A DNA stretch of 64,000 bases from the NCBI GenBank assembly GCA_032718475.1, contig JAUCBJ010001139.1, positions 1 through 64,000 of the forward strand. The letters run 5' to 3'. The notes beneath the pieces were generated by a model, which worked only from the letters and a program-made list of their open reading frames with translations, searched no databases and had not been told where the DNA came from. How positions within the stretch are numbered: position 1 is the first letter of the stretch; each line of letters starts with the position of its first letter. Source of the DNA: Nemertoderma westbladi (Eukaryota; Xenacoelomorpha; Nemertodermatida; Nemertodermatidae). The translations under genes were made by a program, and so were the position numbers. Shown here in pieces: positions 23,751 to 34,768 of this stretch.

Positions 23751-25904
23751 ATGGAGTCTGAAGAACAAGAAGATTTTAATTTTCTTACAACTAGAGCGAG
23801 TCAATACAGCAGGAAAGCAGCTACAGAAGTAGAAGTTTCTACATCAGCAGCATCTTCATCAAGTCGTCCTGTAAGAAAGCTGCAAGTGATAAAATGCCAG
23901 AACCATTATCAAAAGAAGGATTTGGGAAAGGATTGCTCTGAGTGCATTTACTTTCCCTATTTTACTTTTCCAAATGGAAAGCTCCCAACTATAGCTCAAG
24001 TGATTGGTTTAACTTTGGTGGCAAAACATGATGAACAAAACCAAGCTCTGAAGGTTGACGTTATTTTAGATGTTGTATCAAATATGATGCTCCAATGGAT
24101 ATATTGCAACATTTACACTGTAACACGAAAGTCTGTAAGAAACAAATTGGAATCTTTATTAAAGGAATACTACTATCTTAAGGACTATCCTGCAACTAAA
24201 AAGAAATATACTTACTGGCAAAGGTTCCAGGATTTTCAGGCAAAGTGCAAGGGTCTCTTTGACATCAAATGTGACAGTAGCAAAGAGAAATCACAGGGAC
24301 TAATATGGGGTGTTATGATGACTGATGATGATCGGAAATTCTATGAAAATCAGTGTTTGATGCCACAAGTTGGGTACTGTTCTTCTTTTGTGAATAGGAA
24401 ATGGGCAGTATCTAGTGAAAGGCATAATAGAGAAAGTCTTAGCAAGTTAAAGGCAAAGGAGAAATCAGAGATTGAAAAAGATAAGTTAAATCCTATTGCA
24501 TGGTCTGATATTGAAGGTGGAATTTTGAGTGAAAGTAATGATGAAGGTAGCTTAGATGAAGGTGAATGCTTCGAATTGGCAACACCTAAGAAAAGAAAGT
24601 ATCAATTTGATGATGTTCTTGAATCAGAAAATGACCAGATTATGTCATTTAATTATAGACATATCCGTAATGGACCAAGATCGGTACGGCCAGAGGTTTA
24701 TACATTGATGCATAAGTTGTCATCAGAATTTCATATGAGCAAAGCTCAAATAGAAGGTTCAATTATCAATGTAGCCAATACCCTATTTGGTAGAAATTGG
24801 AAAGCTTACAGTAATGATGATGCAACAACTGTTGATACACTGCCAAATCTGAGCAACTTAAGAAGAACCGAGCCATACATAGAAGCAATGGCCCTTAGCA
24901 CTATTGTTGAGGATATAATGGAAGATAGTAATATGACATCAATTACATACTCGAGTGATGGGTCAAGCATGAGTGGAGTAGGTAAATATGTTGTGCAATC
25001 ACTCACAATTAATGGTGTGCAGAGAGCACTACCAACACTTGGGATTTTTACAGAATCCAGAGAGAGTCTGAAGGATCTCGAAATTATTACCTTAAAGATA
25101 CTTTCAGCAGCAGTAGGTCACAAATATTCTGAAAAAGATATACTTAAGAAGATTTCGTTTGTGATGACTGATAGCACTGCTCATAACCTAAATGTCATTG
25201 AAAGTGTTTGTGAGGAGTTAGATGTTGATACTGTACCTGGAACACTCTTATGCAACATTCATCCATTGATGATGTTTCAGTCAAATATTAAACAGCTTTG
25301 TCAAGAAATACATGATTCGTTAGGACCACGTAAGATTAATGAATGTTTTCTGGTTGATCTTGACATGCATCATGAGTCATTCATTATCAAAGCAATTAAG
25401 TGTCTTTCGCATTTTATCAATCGAGACTTTTCAGCAAAACCTTGGAATAGGCAAGGTCATTTTGATGAGTTCATCAAACCAAAGGTAAACATGTCATTGT
25501 GTCTAAAAGACCACCGATTTAATAGGATTAATGACTGTTGTCTAAGCTTGCTTTATCATCTTGATGACATTGCGAACTATCTTGATACATTCAAGAATAT
25601 TATGAATAACATATCGATTCTAGACCGCAGCTTTGTTGAGATGGAAATACTCAAACCAATATTGTGTACAATTTCATTAGTTGGAATTCATATTACTCGT
25701 CCTTTCGAGCATCTCCTCATGGACACATCAACTACATACTCAATGCTGTTAAAGTCATTTCAAAAGCTATTTGCTGATCTTACGGAAATCCCAGCCATCA
25801 GATTCAGTTCCACATCAGAACAAGTTTGCACATTTGTCTCAAGTGAAATTTTTAAGAAGTCATTACCAAATCAATGCTTGTTAGATAATGATGACACAAA
25901 TTGA
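23751..25904 (+). CDS. Uncharacterised transposase-like protein, intact, single exon
   Basis: 717 codons without interruption. The N-terminus is Ser-rich and polar. A Cys/His group CQNHYQKKDLGKDCSECIYF lies at about residues 50-69. An acidic linker (residues ~250-275) leads to a basic PKKRKYQFDD stretch that could be a nuclear localisation signal. The C-terminal half reads YSSDGSSMSGVGKYVVQSL, VMTDSTAHNLNVIESVCEEL and LLCNIHPLMMFQSN. Two Asp-centred strands followed by a conserved C-x-x-H-P resemble the RNase H-like fold of DDE transposases found as multicopy uncharacterised proteins in cnidarians and other marine animals; this is inference. An intact frame in a region of dead elements suggests recent activity or host use. 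No terminal inverted repeats were found around it, and no poly(A) signal close by. Confidence 0.7.
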   Translation: MESEEQEDFNFLTTRASQYSRKAATEVEVSTSAASSSSRPVRKLQVIKCQNHYQKKDLGKDCSECIYFPYFTFPNGKLPTIAQVIGLTLVAKHDEQNQALKVDVILDVVSNMMLQWIYCNIYTVTRKSVRNKLESLLKEYYYLKDYPATKKKYTYWQRFQDFQAKCKGLFDIKCDSSKEKSQGLIWGVMMTDDDRKFYENQCLMPQVGYCSSFVNRKWAVSSERHNRESLSKLKAKEKSEIEKDKLNPIAWSDIEGGILSESNDEGSLDEGECFELATPKKRKYQFDDVLESENDQIMSFNYRHIRNGPRSVRPEVYTLMHKLSSEFHMSKAQIEGSIINVANTLFGRNWKAYSNDDATTVDTLPNLSNLRRTEPYIEAMALSTIVEDIMEDSNMTSITYSSDGSSMSGVGKYVVQSLTINGVQRALPTLGIFTESRESLKDLEIITLKILSAAVGHKYSEKDILKKISFVMTDSTAHNLNVIESVCEELDVDTVPGTLLCNIHPLMMFQSNIKQLCQEIHDSLGPRKINECFLVDLDMHHESFIIKAIKCLSHFINRDFSAKPWNRQGHFDEFIKPKVNMSLCLKDHRFNRINDCCLSLLYHLDDIANYLDTFKNIMNNISILDRSFVEMEILKPILCTISLVGIHITRPFEHLLMDTSTTYSMLLKSFQKLFADLTEIPAIRFSSTSEQVCTFVSSEIFKKSLPNQCLLDNDDTN

Positions 25905-26640
25905 TGTGACCTACCACTGCACAACAAGAATAAGATGTAATGTCAGTGGTGTCTTGGTAAAAAAGCTCAATGAGCTTTTAGCAGAAATGTAACTCGAGAG
26001 TCAGGACTAATTACAACATAGATACATTTTATTATATCTACAAAGTACAAAACTTTAAAAATGTATTGCATTTTATACCTTATACATGTTCATGTTCATC
26101 TTGTTTAGGAATGCCAACACAGCTTCTAAATTAGCGCACAAACATCATTTTATTAAATAGTGCTACCCGCTAAGATTATAGTGGACCATGATGACTGCCG
26201 TAAATAATGAGGTAATCACCGAAACTTGGATTGATAGGTAGGTATCCTAAAAAATGGATCCTACCAAATATTTGCACGTTTTTCATCACCAGTAGACTAA
26301 TTAACATGTTTTGGACAGGTAGCCAACCCCTTAAAACCCTTTTCAAAAAATAACATCCCCCCCTACTTAAATAGCGAAATTTATTACCATTTTTAATTAT
26401 TATAATGTATTTGTAATAAATAAAAAAATATTTTTTTTTAAATAATATTTTTTTTTTTTAATTTTTTTTTTATTTTTCAATTTATTTTTTTTGCTAATGT
26501 CTCGCAACACCGTTTGCGGCTCGGCCCGAGGAAAAACCATTATGCTAATTGTAAATGCGTCTTGGCTGCCTTTATGGCTCGTCCCAATAGCCACTCTGAT
26601 CAACTAACACCAAACACCGTGGGAAATAGCTTACAAATAA
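25905..26640. other. Non-coding stretch with poly(A)/poly(T)-rich segment
   Basis: Contains an A/T homopolymer-rich piece at about 26400-26490. No gene is seen. Confidence 0.5.
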
Positions 26641-26656
26641 ATCAGGTAATAAACAC

Positions 26657-26876
26657 AGTGTATGGATGATAGAAATGAAATAAAATATTGAGGGTCTTTA
26701 GCTGGTTTATTATATTAATTAAAGACAGAAAGATAATAGTCTGATGCAGAAACCGTTGAAAACGTTTACTAGTGTTATCTTTAATTAATATAATATAAAC
26801 CAGCTAAAGACAAAGACAGAAAAACCCTCAATATTACATTTGATTTCTATCATCCATACACTATGTTACAGTTGTT
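26657..26876. repeat. Long inverted repeat (hairpin, ~85-bp arms)
   Basis: The left arm begins GTGTATGGATGATAGAAATG and runs through GAGGGTCTTTAGCTGGTTTA. The right arm is its near-complement, AAACCAGCTAAAGACAAAGA through TTTCTATCATCCATACAC. The loop is about 50 bp. GTAATAAACACAGT occurs on both sides (26645-26658 and 26903-26916) and might be a duplicated target, though the right copy lies ~27 bp beyond the arm. Likely a small foldback MITE. Confidence 0.8.
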
Positions 26877-26916
26877 AAATGCTTACCACGTAATCCGTTC
26901 GTGTAATAAACACAGT

Positions 26917-27940
26917 TCGTTGAACCTGCTGGCAATATGATATCTGTTGTCAATACATTATTCATATTCAGTAGATAATAGTAGGTAGTTATTCAGTTAT
27001 TAGTCTGTGATTGGATGGAAGCAAGCAAGATGGAGTTCTAGCTAGGCTGAATTAAGAAGGCGGATCTACCTATAATAGTGGTCTATGGAAATATGTGTCC
27101 AGCGTGGATAATTCAACAATAAATATCACTTAAATCATTTCAATCAATTAAAAACATGCATTCTTAACATTAATTTCTTAAATTAATTAAAGACTTTGAT
27201 GGAATGGGTTATAGAGATTAGAGACTCTAGCAATTTAATATTTATATAAGAATAAGTTATTCTTACCATGTAAAATAATTAGTTCCCACTTGTAGAACCG
27301 CTAAAAATCAGCTGAAATTAGTATTTTGTGCAAAAAGCCAATACATGTCAATTTCTCGACACCCTTTGGTCTAAGATTTTCAAACTTTTTTTTTCACTAA
27401 CTAGAGAACATTTCATTCGATACCTGTTTCACAGTGTTTCATTAAATGCTCGTGCGGCCAAGCCATTTTGTGGACAAACAAGGCCCTCCATCCCGCCCCA
27501 TAGATAGATAGATCCCAAATTTCTTTCAGCCTCCAACTTCGTACAAAAAGGCAGGTTCGTTATTACTTAATACTTTCCATAGCATACACTATTCTCCATT
27601 GCCCACTGAGACAGACATTAGGAGAGCCATCCCAGTTAACACATGGACTGTCATTATATTATTATTATAGTATTATAGTTTTAATATTATTATAGTACAT
27701 CATAGCACATTATATTATATATAGATATAATTGTAATTTGTCTAACAATAAGCACTAAAACGTAGTATACATTAATTACAATGACAAAGTACGTATAATA
27801 ATTAACAATAATACAATATGAAATCACCAAATATACTCGCATCGCAAATATATTAAATATTTTACTTAATTTGTTACTTTATATAATATTAATTCTAATT
27901 AAAATATAAATTACATCAGAAAAATCCATTGAAAACTATA
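26917..27940. other. Non-coding stretch, nothing recognised
   Basis: AT-rich intergenic or repeat-derived DNA with no coherent ORF and no clear repeat boundary. Confidence 0.5.
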
Positions 27941-27944
27941 AATA

Positions 27945-28388
27945 ACGACTAGAAAATATACACCGAATCGGTGTCTGAGTGGAAAAAAAGAGCCGATTCG
28001 GTGTATTTTCGAGAAAATTGAATTCCTGAATCGGTGTACTAGAAAATATTGACCCCGAATCGGTGCTCTGCAGGCTGTATGAAAATATCGCAAGCCCCGA
28101 TTCGGGGTACAGGGAGTCCTGGATACCCTGATTCGGGGTACAATTTACATTAGATTTTCCGGTACAATATTGAAGCCGGAAGATTTCATTATTACTCCAA
28201 AGTTTTCTTATTTGTAGAACATATAAATGTGTATTCGAATATGTTAAAACGAAATTGCGGAATTAAAATCTTCACATGCGGAAATTAAGGAGAAAAAATG
28301 TCTATGGGAGACCCCAGAATCGGGGCATTACAAAACCCAGAATCGGGGTTTGCCTCTATGCCCCGATTCGGGGTATTTTCCCTTACTG
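27945..28388. repeat. Cluster of CCCCGATTCGGGG palindromes
   Basis: About nine copies of (A/C)CCGATTCGG(T/G), many as full palindromes CCCCGATTCGGGG, at 27958-28142 and 28310-28376. The right end CCCCGATTCGGGGTATTTTC, CCTTACTG (28388) is the reverse complement of 15747-15774. Non-coding. Confidence 0.8.
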
Positions 28389-29039
28389 GCTTGGGGAGGT
28401 GGTTGATTGTTGTTTGTACCAATAATAGTTTAGTAGTTAAAGTTAAAGATTATAACTGTGTAATGCTGATACAATTGCCCAGCAATCTAAATCATCCTTC
28501 ACTCTTATATCAGTTCAGTATATCTATCTTTCCATTCCTACATCAGTACAGTACCGTACATAACATAACATACAGACATATAATGAAAATATTTTCATTA
28601 GGGCCTACTAGAAACAATTTGGTTGAATCCCTTAACACGCGTTTTGGTTTTCTCAGTCTTTCTAAATTTTGACACTATTTTTCTTCTGTCACGCCGTTTC
28701 TCAAACTTTAATGCCCCCTTGCCTTCTTGCTCCCTTTTGGTGATGTTCACGTTCTGACATTATCAAATATAACGTTTATTTCCATTTCAGCCTTTGACTG
28801 TTTGAAGCATGTGATTCTTTAGTTTTGTGTATGCCTATACCATATACCAGTCTACCAGCTGACCAGTACGGTATCTGTTACAGACTCATCCATCTTTCCA
28901 TTAACATATTAACAACATATCAAACAGTCAAATACATTCTGACATTTCATCAACTAATGTTTTGTTTATAAATCATCACAACTCGACAAGGGTAAGCAAG
29001 AAGTAAGCAATTTTGAAGTAATTTACAATGACAGAGTTA

Positions 29040-29360
29040 CTGACAGGGCTGCACAATTATAATTGTTGCCAAAAATGGCAACCATTATTTTTCTTTAATT
29101 CTAATGGTTGCCAAAAATGGCAATAATTATTTTAGGCGCATTTCGGCCTATTGCTAAGAGAAATTCAGACGATGATTTTTTTTCTTATACGGTCAATTAT
29201 ATTTAAATTTCGCGCTCTTTTCACTTACCTATTTACCAAAATGCGATTTTGCTTCTGGGCGTGCGAAAATTAGAAAAACCAAAAGTTGCCAGATTTGGCA
29301 ATAAACATTGCCATATGTGGCAACTTTTGAGGTTGCCAGATTTGGCCATTGTACCTAACT
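29040..29360. repeat. Repeated TTGCCANATNTGGCAA palindromes, copy 2
   Basis: GTTGCCAAAAATGGCAACC twice near the left side and GTTGCCAGATTTGGCAA, ATTGCCATATGTGGCAAC, GTTGCCAGATTTGGCC near the right, ending CATTGTACCTAACTGC. Same family as 15316-15450 in reverse orientation. Confidence 0.75.
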
Positions 29361-29374
29361 GCTTGGTGTGGTTA

Positions 29375-29640
29375 GGGCTTGCTTAGGCCAGTAGAGTAGG
29401 CAGGCGGGTAGGTGGTACGGTACAGTACCGGTACTACAGAGGTAGGAGAGGTAGGAGATTTCGCGCAGTATTTCTGCTGTGCGCGCCAATCTCGCGCAGA
29501 ATTTCTGCTGCGCGCGCCAATCTCGCGCAGTTTTTCTGCTGCGCACGCGGATTTTGCACTGTTTTCGACTGCGCAGGCGCACATTTTTTTCTGCGCCGCG
29601 TCGCGTTCGGCGCACAAAAAAGTCACTTAGCATACGGGCC
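29375..29640. repeat. Tandem TTTCTGCTGYGCGCGCCAATCTCGCGCAG units
   Basis: Three ~36-bp units of ATTTCTGCTG.GCGCGCCAAT then CTCGCGCAG, followed by a CTGCGC/GGCGCAC-rich tail ending GCGTTCGGCGCAC. The first unit, AGATTTCGCGCAGTATTTCT, also occurs at 15229-15261 next to the other TTGCCA cluster, so both clusters share the same neighbour. Confidence 0.75.
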
Positions 29641-29869
29641 CCCACCCAACTGCCCAAAGTCTGTTTGCCCCACATTCTGACATTTTAGGGGTAGCGGTAG
29701 GCCTATCTCCTGATCTCTGTATCTCCAGATCTCTGTATCTGCCTATACTGCTTTATGCATTATGCATTGACTTCGTCCAACAGTCCAACACTACACTACA
29801 GCATCCCTAATCCTGTAATCTGCTATAATCAGATTATTGCCACACAACTGTCAGACTGTCAGACTGTAG

Positions 29870-31752
29870 CAGTCGGTGAGAAGTCAAAAATTGGACTTGA
29901 GTCCAAAATTGGACTTCGACTCCATTTCAAGTCCAAAATTGGACTTCTGTGAGTCCAATATTGGACTTCAAATCAGCCAATTGTTCCAGGGCCTTGGGTA
30001 ATTGGATCGGGCGGGATTTTTTTTTATTAATCGAAAATATATCAAAAAATAAGAGTTTTGAACAGGGGGGAACTTTTTTTATAAGGCTTTGAATTTTTAC
30101 AAAAGTCCAATATTGGACTTTAAGTCTAATTTCGGACGTGACATTGAGAATCAAACTTAAAGGTACATGAAGCATGACAGATGAGAGACAGCCAGACAGC
30201 TATTAAGTTATGGAAAGTTAGCCTACCTTTGCAGACTCTCTGTATGTATCTTCAGTGTACTGTACTTAGAATATAGGCTAAATGGTACATTCTAGCATTC
30301 TAGGTACTTTGTACTTTACTTTTAGCATATTGTTTACAATCATGTTATGTCTAACCTTACAGCCTTATGTACCCAGGGCCAGGATTTTAGAGCAGTAGAG
30401 TCTTTAGGACTAGATTAGATTATGCTCCAACAAATATTTAATTACAAATTATATTTGGTGGAAACTGGTAGCAATGCCAGGTTTGCCAACTGCAGGTGCT
30501 GCTAAGGCAGTAAGGCTAACTACAGTACAAGCTACGATTTCGTCTAAGCCTATGGGAGACCTATCAGAAAGAAATACTACAAGTTGATGCTACCACCATC
30601 TCTACTAATTTTTCCATACAACAGGAAGGGTGTTTTAAAACAGCTGTATAATGAAAGGGGATTAGTAACTGATTAACGTGTTGGGGTCTCCACATAATAA
30701 GTACAGAAGTAAGAAGTAACACATGTCATAATTATAAACCAATTGAGGGAAAGGAACAGGTTACAGAGGCAGGCATTTCTAACTAAAACAATAAACGGCC
30801 TTTTTTGACTTTACCAATTGAAGGAGCCTTATCACCTCACCACATACTACTACTACAATCGGCATGCTGCATTACAGCTGCATTATATATATAGACCCTA
30901 TTACTGCATTAAGAATGCTGTGCCGGCTTGTTGACAAAAGTGCGCCTCCACAACTCCCTTACACTCTTACAGCCTTATCACCCATGACATTTGCTAGATC
31001 ATCCGCATCCTTTAAGACAGTAAGAAAGATGCGTATCAAGAAAGTCATGGGCTGTCCACTATGCTTATTCACTCCATGAGGTGCACTGGCTGGTCCTCAT
31101 GGCTTAAAAGCGATGTCCTGCAAAGCGGAGGCGGCTTTGTTCCAGTGTCAAGCTTGGGGGAACCAATGACTGAATAAGACACCTCCAACCCCAATGTTAT
31201 ATAGTGTCTGGTTGGAGATGCAGAGATGTGCTGTATATATTGCACTTGACACAGTGAACCTAATCAAAACAATTAGTCAATAAACATTAACTCAATTACA
31301 TAATAGGTTACAGTTTTCAGTAGTCTAATTTTTGCCATACGAAAATACCACAGGTATGGGTATGAATGAACTATACAGCTATGACTCAACTACCGCTACT
31401 GCGACTGCGGTATACACCACCAAGGCCAATGAAGGCAGTGAGGCTACCGCAAAGCCATACCACTACCGCAAAAAGTAACTACTGATGTCTGACTGTACGT
31501 GTGCGATCCCTGCTTATAATACTTATAATAATTAATTTGATCATTAAAATGATGTTGCATTGTAATTATATAATATATATCTGTATATGTACTGATACGG
31601 GATGCAGTTTTGATTTAAATACCGATATACAGTATGGCAGCATGGGTACACTTGGAGTTGTACTAAAGTCCAATATTGGACTTTGGAGTCCAAAATTGGA
31701 CTTGAAGTCTAAAATTGGACTTGAAGTCCAATTTTTGACTTCTCACCGACTG
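29870..31752. mobile_element. TIR element, family CAGTCGGTGA, copy 1, 5-bp TSD TGTAG
   Basis: Left end CAGTCGGTGAGAAGTCAAAA matches the reverse complement of the right end (...CTTCTCACCGACTG). TGTAG is duplicated at 29865-29869 and 31753-31757. Subterminal AGTCCAAAATTGGACT palindromes, spaced ~20 bp, occur four or five times at each end. The interior (1.8 kb) has no transposase; it contains one copy of the shared 55-bp module at 30745-30797. A 5-bp duplication with CAG-type ends fits a hAT5-like group or a less known superfamily. Confidence 0.9.
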
Positions 31753-32299
31753 TGTAGTGCAGTGGAGCAGTGTTCCAGTGGGAACCTCTAGAACCTGAGA
31801 ACAGTCAGTAACCAGATTTAAGATTAGGTTGTCAAATTTCTAAAGTATCAACCTAATTTCTGAATTTGATATTGCCATTTGACAGTTTGGGCAGCTTCAT
31901 GTCTGATACTTAGCTTAATACCTGACCTGGCTGATTGCGTCCACTAGCTCCAGGCTATTAGCAGTCAGCCAGCTTCAGTCATCATTTATAACTATTGATT
32001 TAATTATGAAGGTGTATTGCAATTTCTTATTTGTTTGATTGGAGAAATAAATATAATGAATAATGAATGAATATAAATCAGTAAATAGGCTACAGTTCGT
32101 ATAATACAATATAATGCAATACTATGCAGTGGGCAGTGGGTAGATAAAACTCCTATAACTGAGACTCAAAATTTAGGTCATAGTCTTAAAGTAGCCTACA
32201 GTCCCAATCCCAATAAACATTAACTTGGTCATTTTGGCGGCCAAAATTACCAAAATGCCCTATTGAAAAGTTTTATTTTCTGCGCCGAACGCGGCGCCG

Positions 32300-32475
32300 G
32301 GTGCCAAAAATCCTGCGCCGGCTCTGAGCAAAACCACGCCGGGTGCAAAAAATCCTGCGCCGGCTCTGTGCAAAACCACGCCGGGTGCAAAAAATCCTGC
32401 GCCGGCTCTGTGCAAAACCACGCCGGGTGCAAAAAATCCTGCGCCGGCTCTGTGCAAACCAACGTCCATGCCAGG
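32300..32475. repeat. 42-bp tandem repeat, ~4 copies, subterminal in the hAT-like element
   Basis: Unit AAAAATCCTGCGCCGGCTCT-GTGCAAAACCACGCCGGGTGC. Because 42 is a multiple of 3, all six frames give repeated peptides; there is no reason to think they are translated. Confidence 0.9.
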
Positions 32476-33749
32476 TGCAAAAATCCTGCGCCGGCTCTGT
32501 GCAATGCAAAATTCTGCGCCGGGTGAAAAATCTTCCACCGGCTTTTCAAAGCCGCACCGGGCTGACTGGTATAAAACATAAAATCAGCCTGTTATACTGT
32601 ACAGTACCTGTAGTTTATTCGGTTATCTATAATACTGCAGCTGCACAAATCCGAGTTTACTTAAACCTGTAAACGAACGAAAGTTGTGGGTGGGTGAAAT
32701 GAAAATAAGGATACAGAGACGGAAAACCTTAATAAAGACAAATGCAACAAGTACAGTAGGTACGTTGTTTTATTCCAAAAGTGTAACATTACGAAACAAC
32801 TACTTAAGAAACACTGCATGTAAATTTTTGTTGTCAAGTAAAGTGTACATTTTTTGAAATTACTCAAATGTTACAATATGAATTATAGAAAGAATATTAA
32901 AGACTACTTCAGTGTAGGCCTAGTCCTTGTATTTATGTACTACGTCCTACCTTATTACATACTACGTACTGTGGTCTGGTATACGTCTATGCTACAGATA
33001 CGGTATGTCTGAATGAATAATGACTACAGTAGCTGTATATATGTTATGTTATGTTATTAATATCGCCAGAATAACAATATAATATTAATTTTTGCACATG
33101 TACGTACACGTACAGTAGATTAAAATAAAATGAACACATCTGGCAAAGTACGCTAATAAGCGTATGTACTATTGTAATAAAAATACGGATAATGGTATTC
33201 AGGTAAAATTAGTAAAATATTTAAAATTATAGTTTATTTACAGTACTTACAGTACAGTTGGTGCATATTAAATATTAATTATAAAAAAAAATGAAATTAC
33301 ACTAAAATTAAATTAAAAACCGGCAAAGCATACTTACAGTAGGTTCAAGGGCTTCAACAACATACAGTCAGACAGTACCAAAGGGAAACATATTAATAAG
33401 GACAAGTTTATAATACTCTATAGGATACAACACAACAATACGTAGTTATACGGAACATAAATTTGGTACCGCAGGTACACTGTACAGTAGTACCGTATGT
33501 CGCATAAGTAAAATATTACTGTAGAAATAAAACGCGCAAAGTAAAGTAACTACAAAAGATAGGAAAACAATTAAACATAAAAAACTCTATTTTAAAATTT
33601 AACACAAAAAAAATGTTTTTTGGGATTGAAAAAATGAAAATAATAGGTACTGTAGCTAGATTTTAATAAAGAAATCGTTGTATCCGAAATATATCGCTTT
33701 CGCTACTGCCACTTGGGGCACAGGAGTATCACTATATATTCATTTTAAG

Positions 33750-34480
33750 GGACATTTCGCAGTCTAGTCTTTTTTTGAATATGCTCAATCATTGAGTACC
33801 AAGGGTATTACGTGCATTAACAACACTTTCCGGTAATGGTAAAGGATTCCAAATGTTTACAACGCTGTCTGCAAAGTTGTTGCGTGTTAGCATTGGTGGA
33901 GTTAGGAACGAAACTGGAAGAAATTACTTCGCTCAATTTTGTTAATCCCGTTGATAAACTTGTATGTTGTTATAAGGTCGGCTAGTACACGGCAATATAT
34001 TAATGTCGGTAGTTTGAGTGCAAGTAGTCGGTTTTCATATGACAACTCAGCCAGCGATAGTACAACTGTACAAGGCGAGTGACCACATGGTGTTGTACTT
34101 GTTCAAGACGTTCAATATTTATCATGTCGGAGGAATGGCGAACAAACAACTGTGTCGTATTCAAGGAGAGGCCGAACAAGGGATTTGTATAACAGGGTCA
34201 GAGGGTAAACATCGGAGCTTCCAAATATGTAAAAGTTCTTCGTATTAAATGTACGACTCGCATGGCGCGGGCTGCAGTCTTTGTGCAGTGAGCTGTGATG
34301 CTGTGAAGGACAAGTCTGGTGTAAATGTAATTCCAAAATCACGTTCCTCGGTTGCCGATAAAAGTGTCCGTCCATTCATTGTGTAAAAAGTTTCTTGTGG
34401 ATTTCTAGAACCTAGATGCATGCATGACCTTGCACTTGGAGTCATTGAACTCAATTTCCAATGGTTACACATGTGTGTCG
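33750..34480 (-). pseudogene. CR1/L2-type LINE reverse transcriptase C-terminal relic
   Basis: On the minus strand, frames at 34472-34245 and 34375-34112 give SRNPQETFYTMNGRTLLSAT, EERDFGITFTPDLSF, then LTLLYKSLVRPLLEYDTVVC, the usual 3' half of a LINE RT. Further on (about 33900-33800) NNFADSVVNIWNPLPLPESV is recognisable as the family's C-terminal NSWNSLP block. Several frameshifts and stops separate these pieces. It is older and of a different subfamily from the LINE at 1-2.4 kb. It lies within the 32258-38460 transposon. Confidence 0.8.
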
Positions 34481-34768
34481 GTAATAAATTGTTTCATTAT
34501 CAATAGTGCCATAGTATAAGTCGTTTTGTTTTATTCACTGTTCAACTTCATTCTGTCTGCCTGTTTTATTATATGTGCAGTTTTATTTATACGCTTCTAT
34601 GACAGCGGTGTCTCCATCCAAATAATATAATATAATATAAATATAGCTTATACAATACAGCAATATTATGTAAAATAAATAAACTGACTATGACCAATAG
34701 CAATAATGACTGATCAGCTGATAGCTGGAACTGTGATAGCCTACCTGCCTACTGCATAACAGCATAAC

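Noticed and set aside
32247-32672. Five overlapping ORFs with repeated CAGSVQNHAGCKKS / HRAGAGFF peptides
   Set aside because: All come from the 42-bp tandem repeat in a transposon end; every frame is open on both strands.
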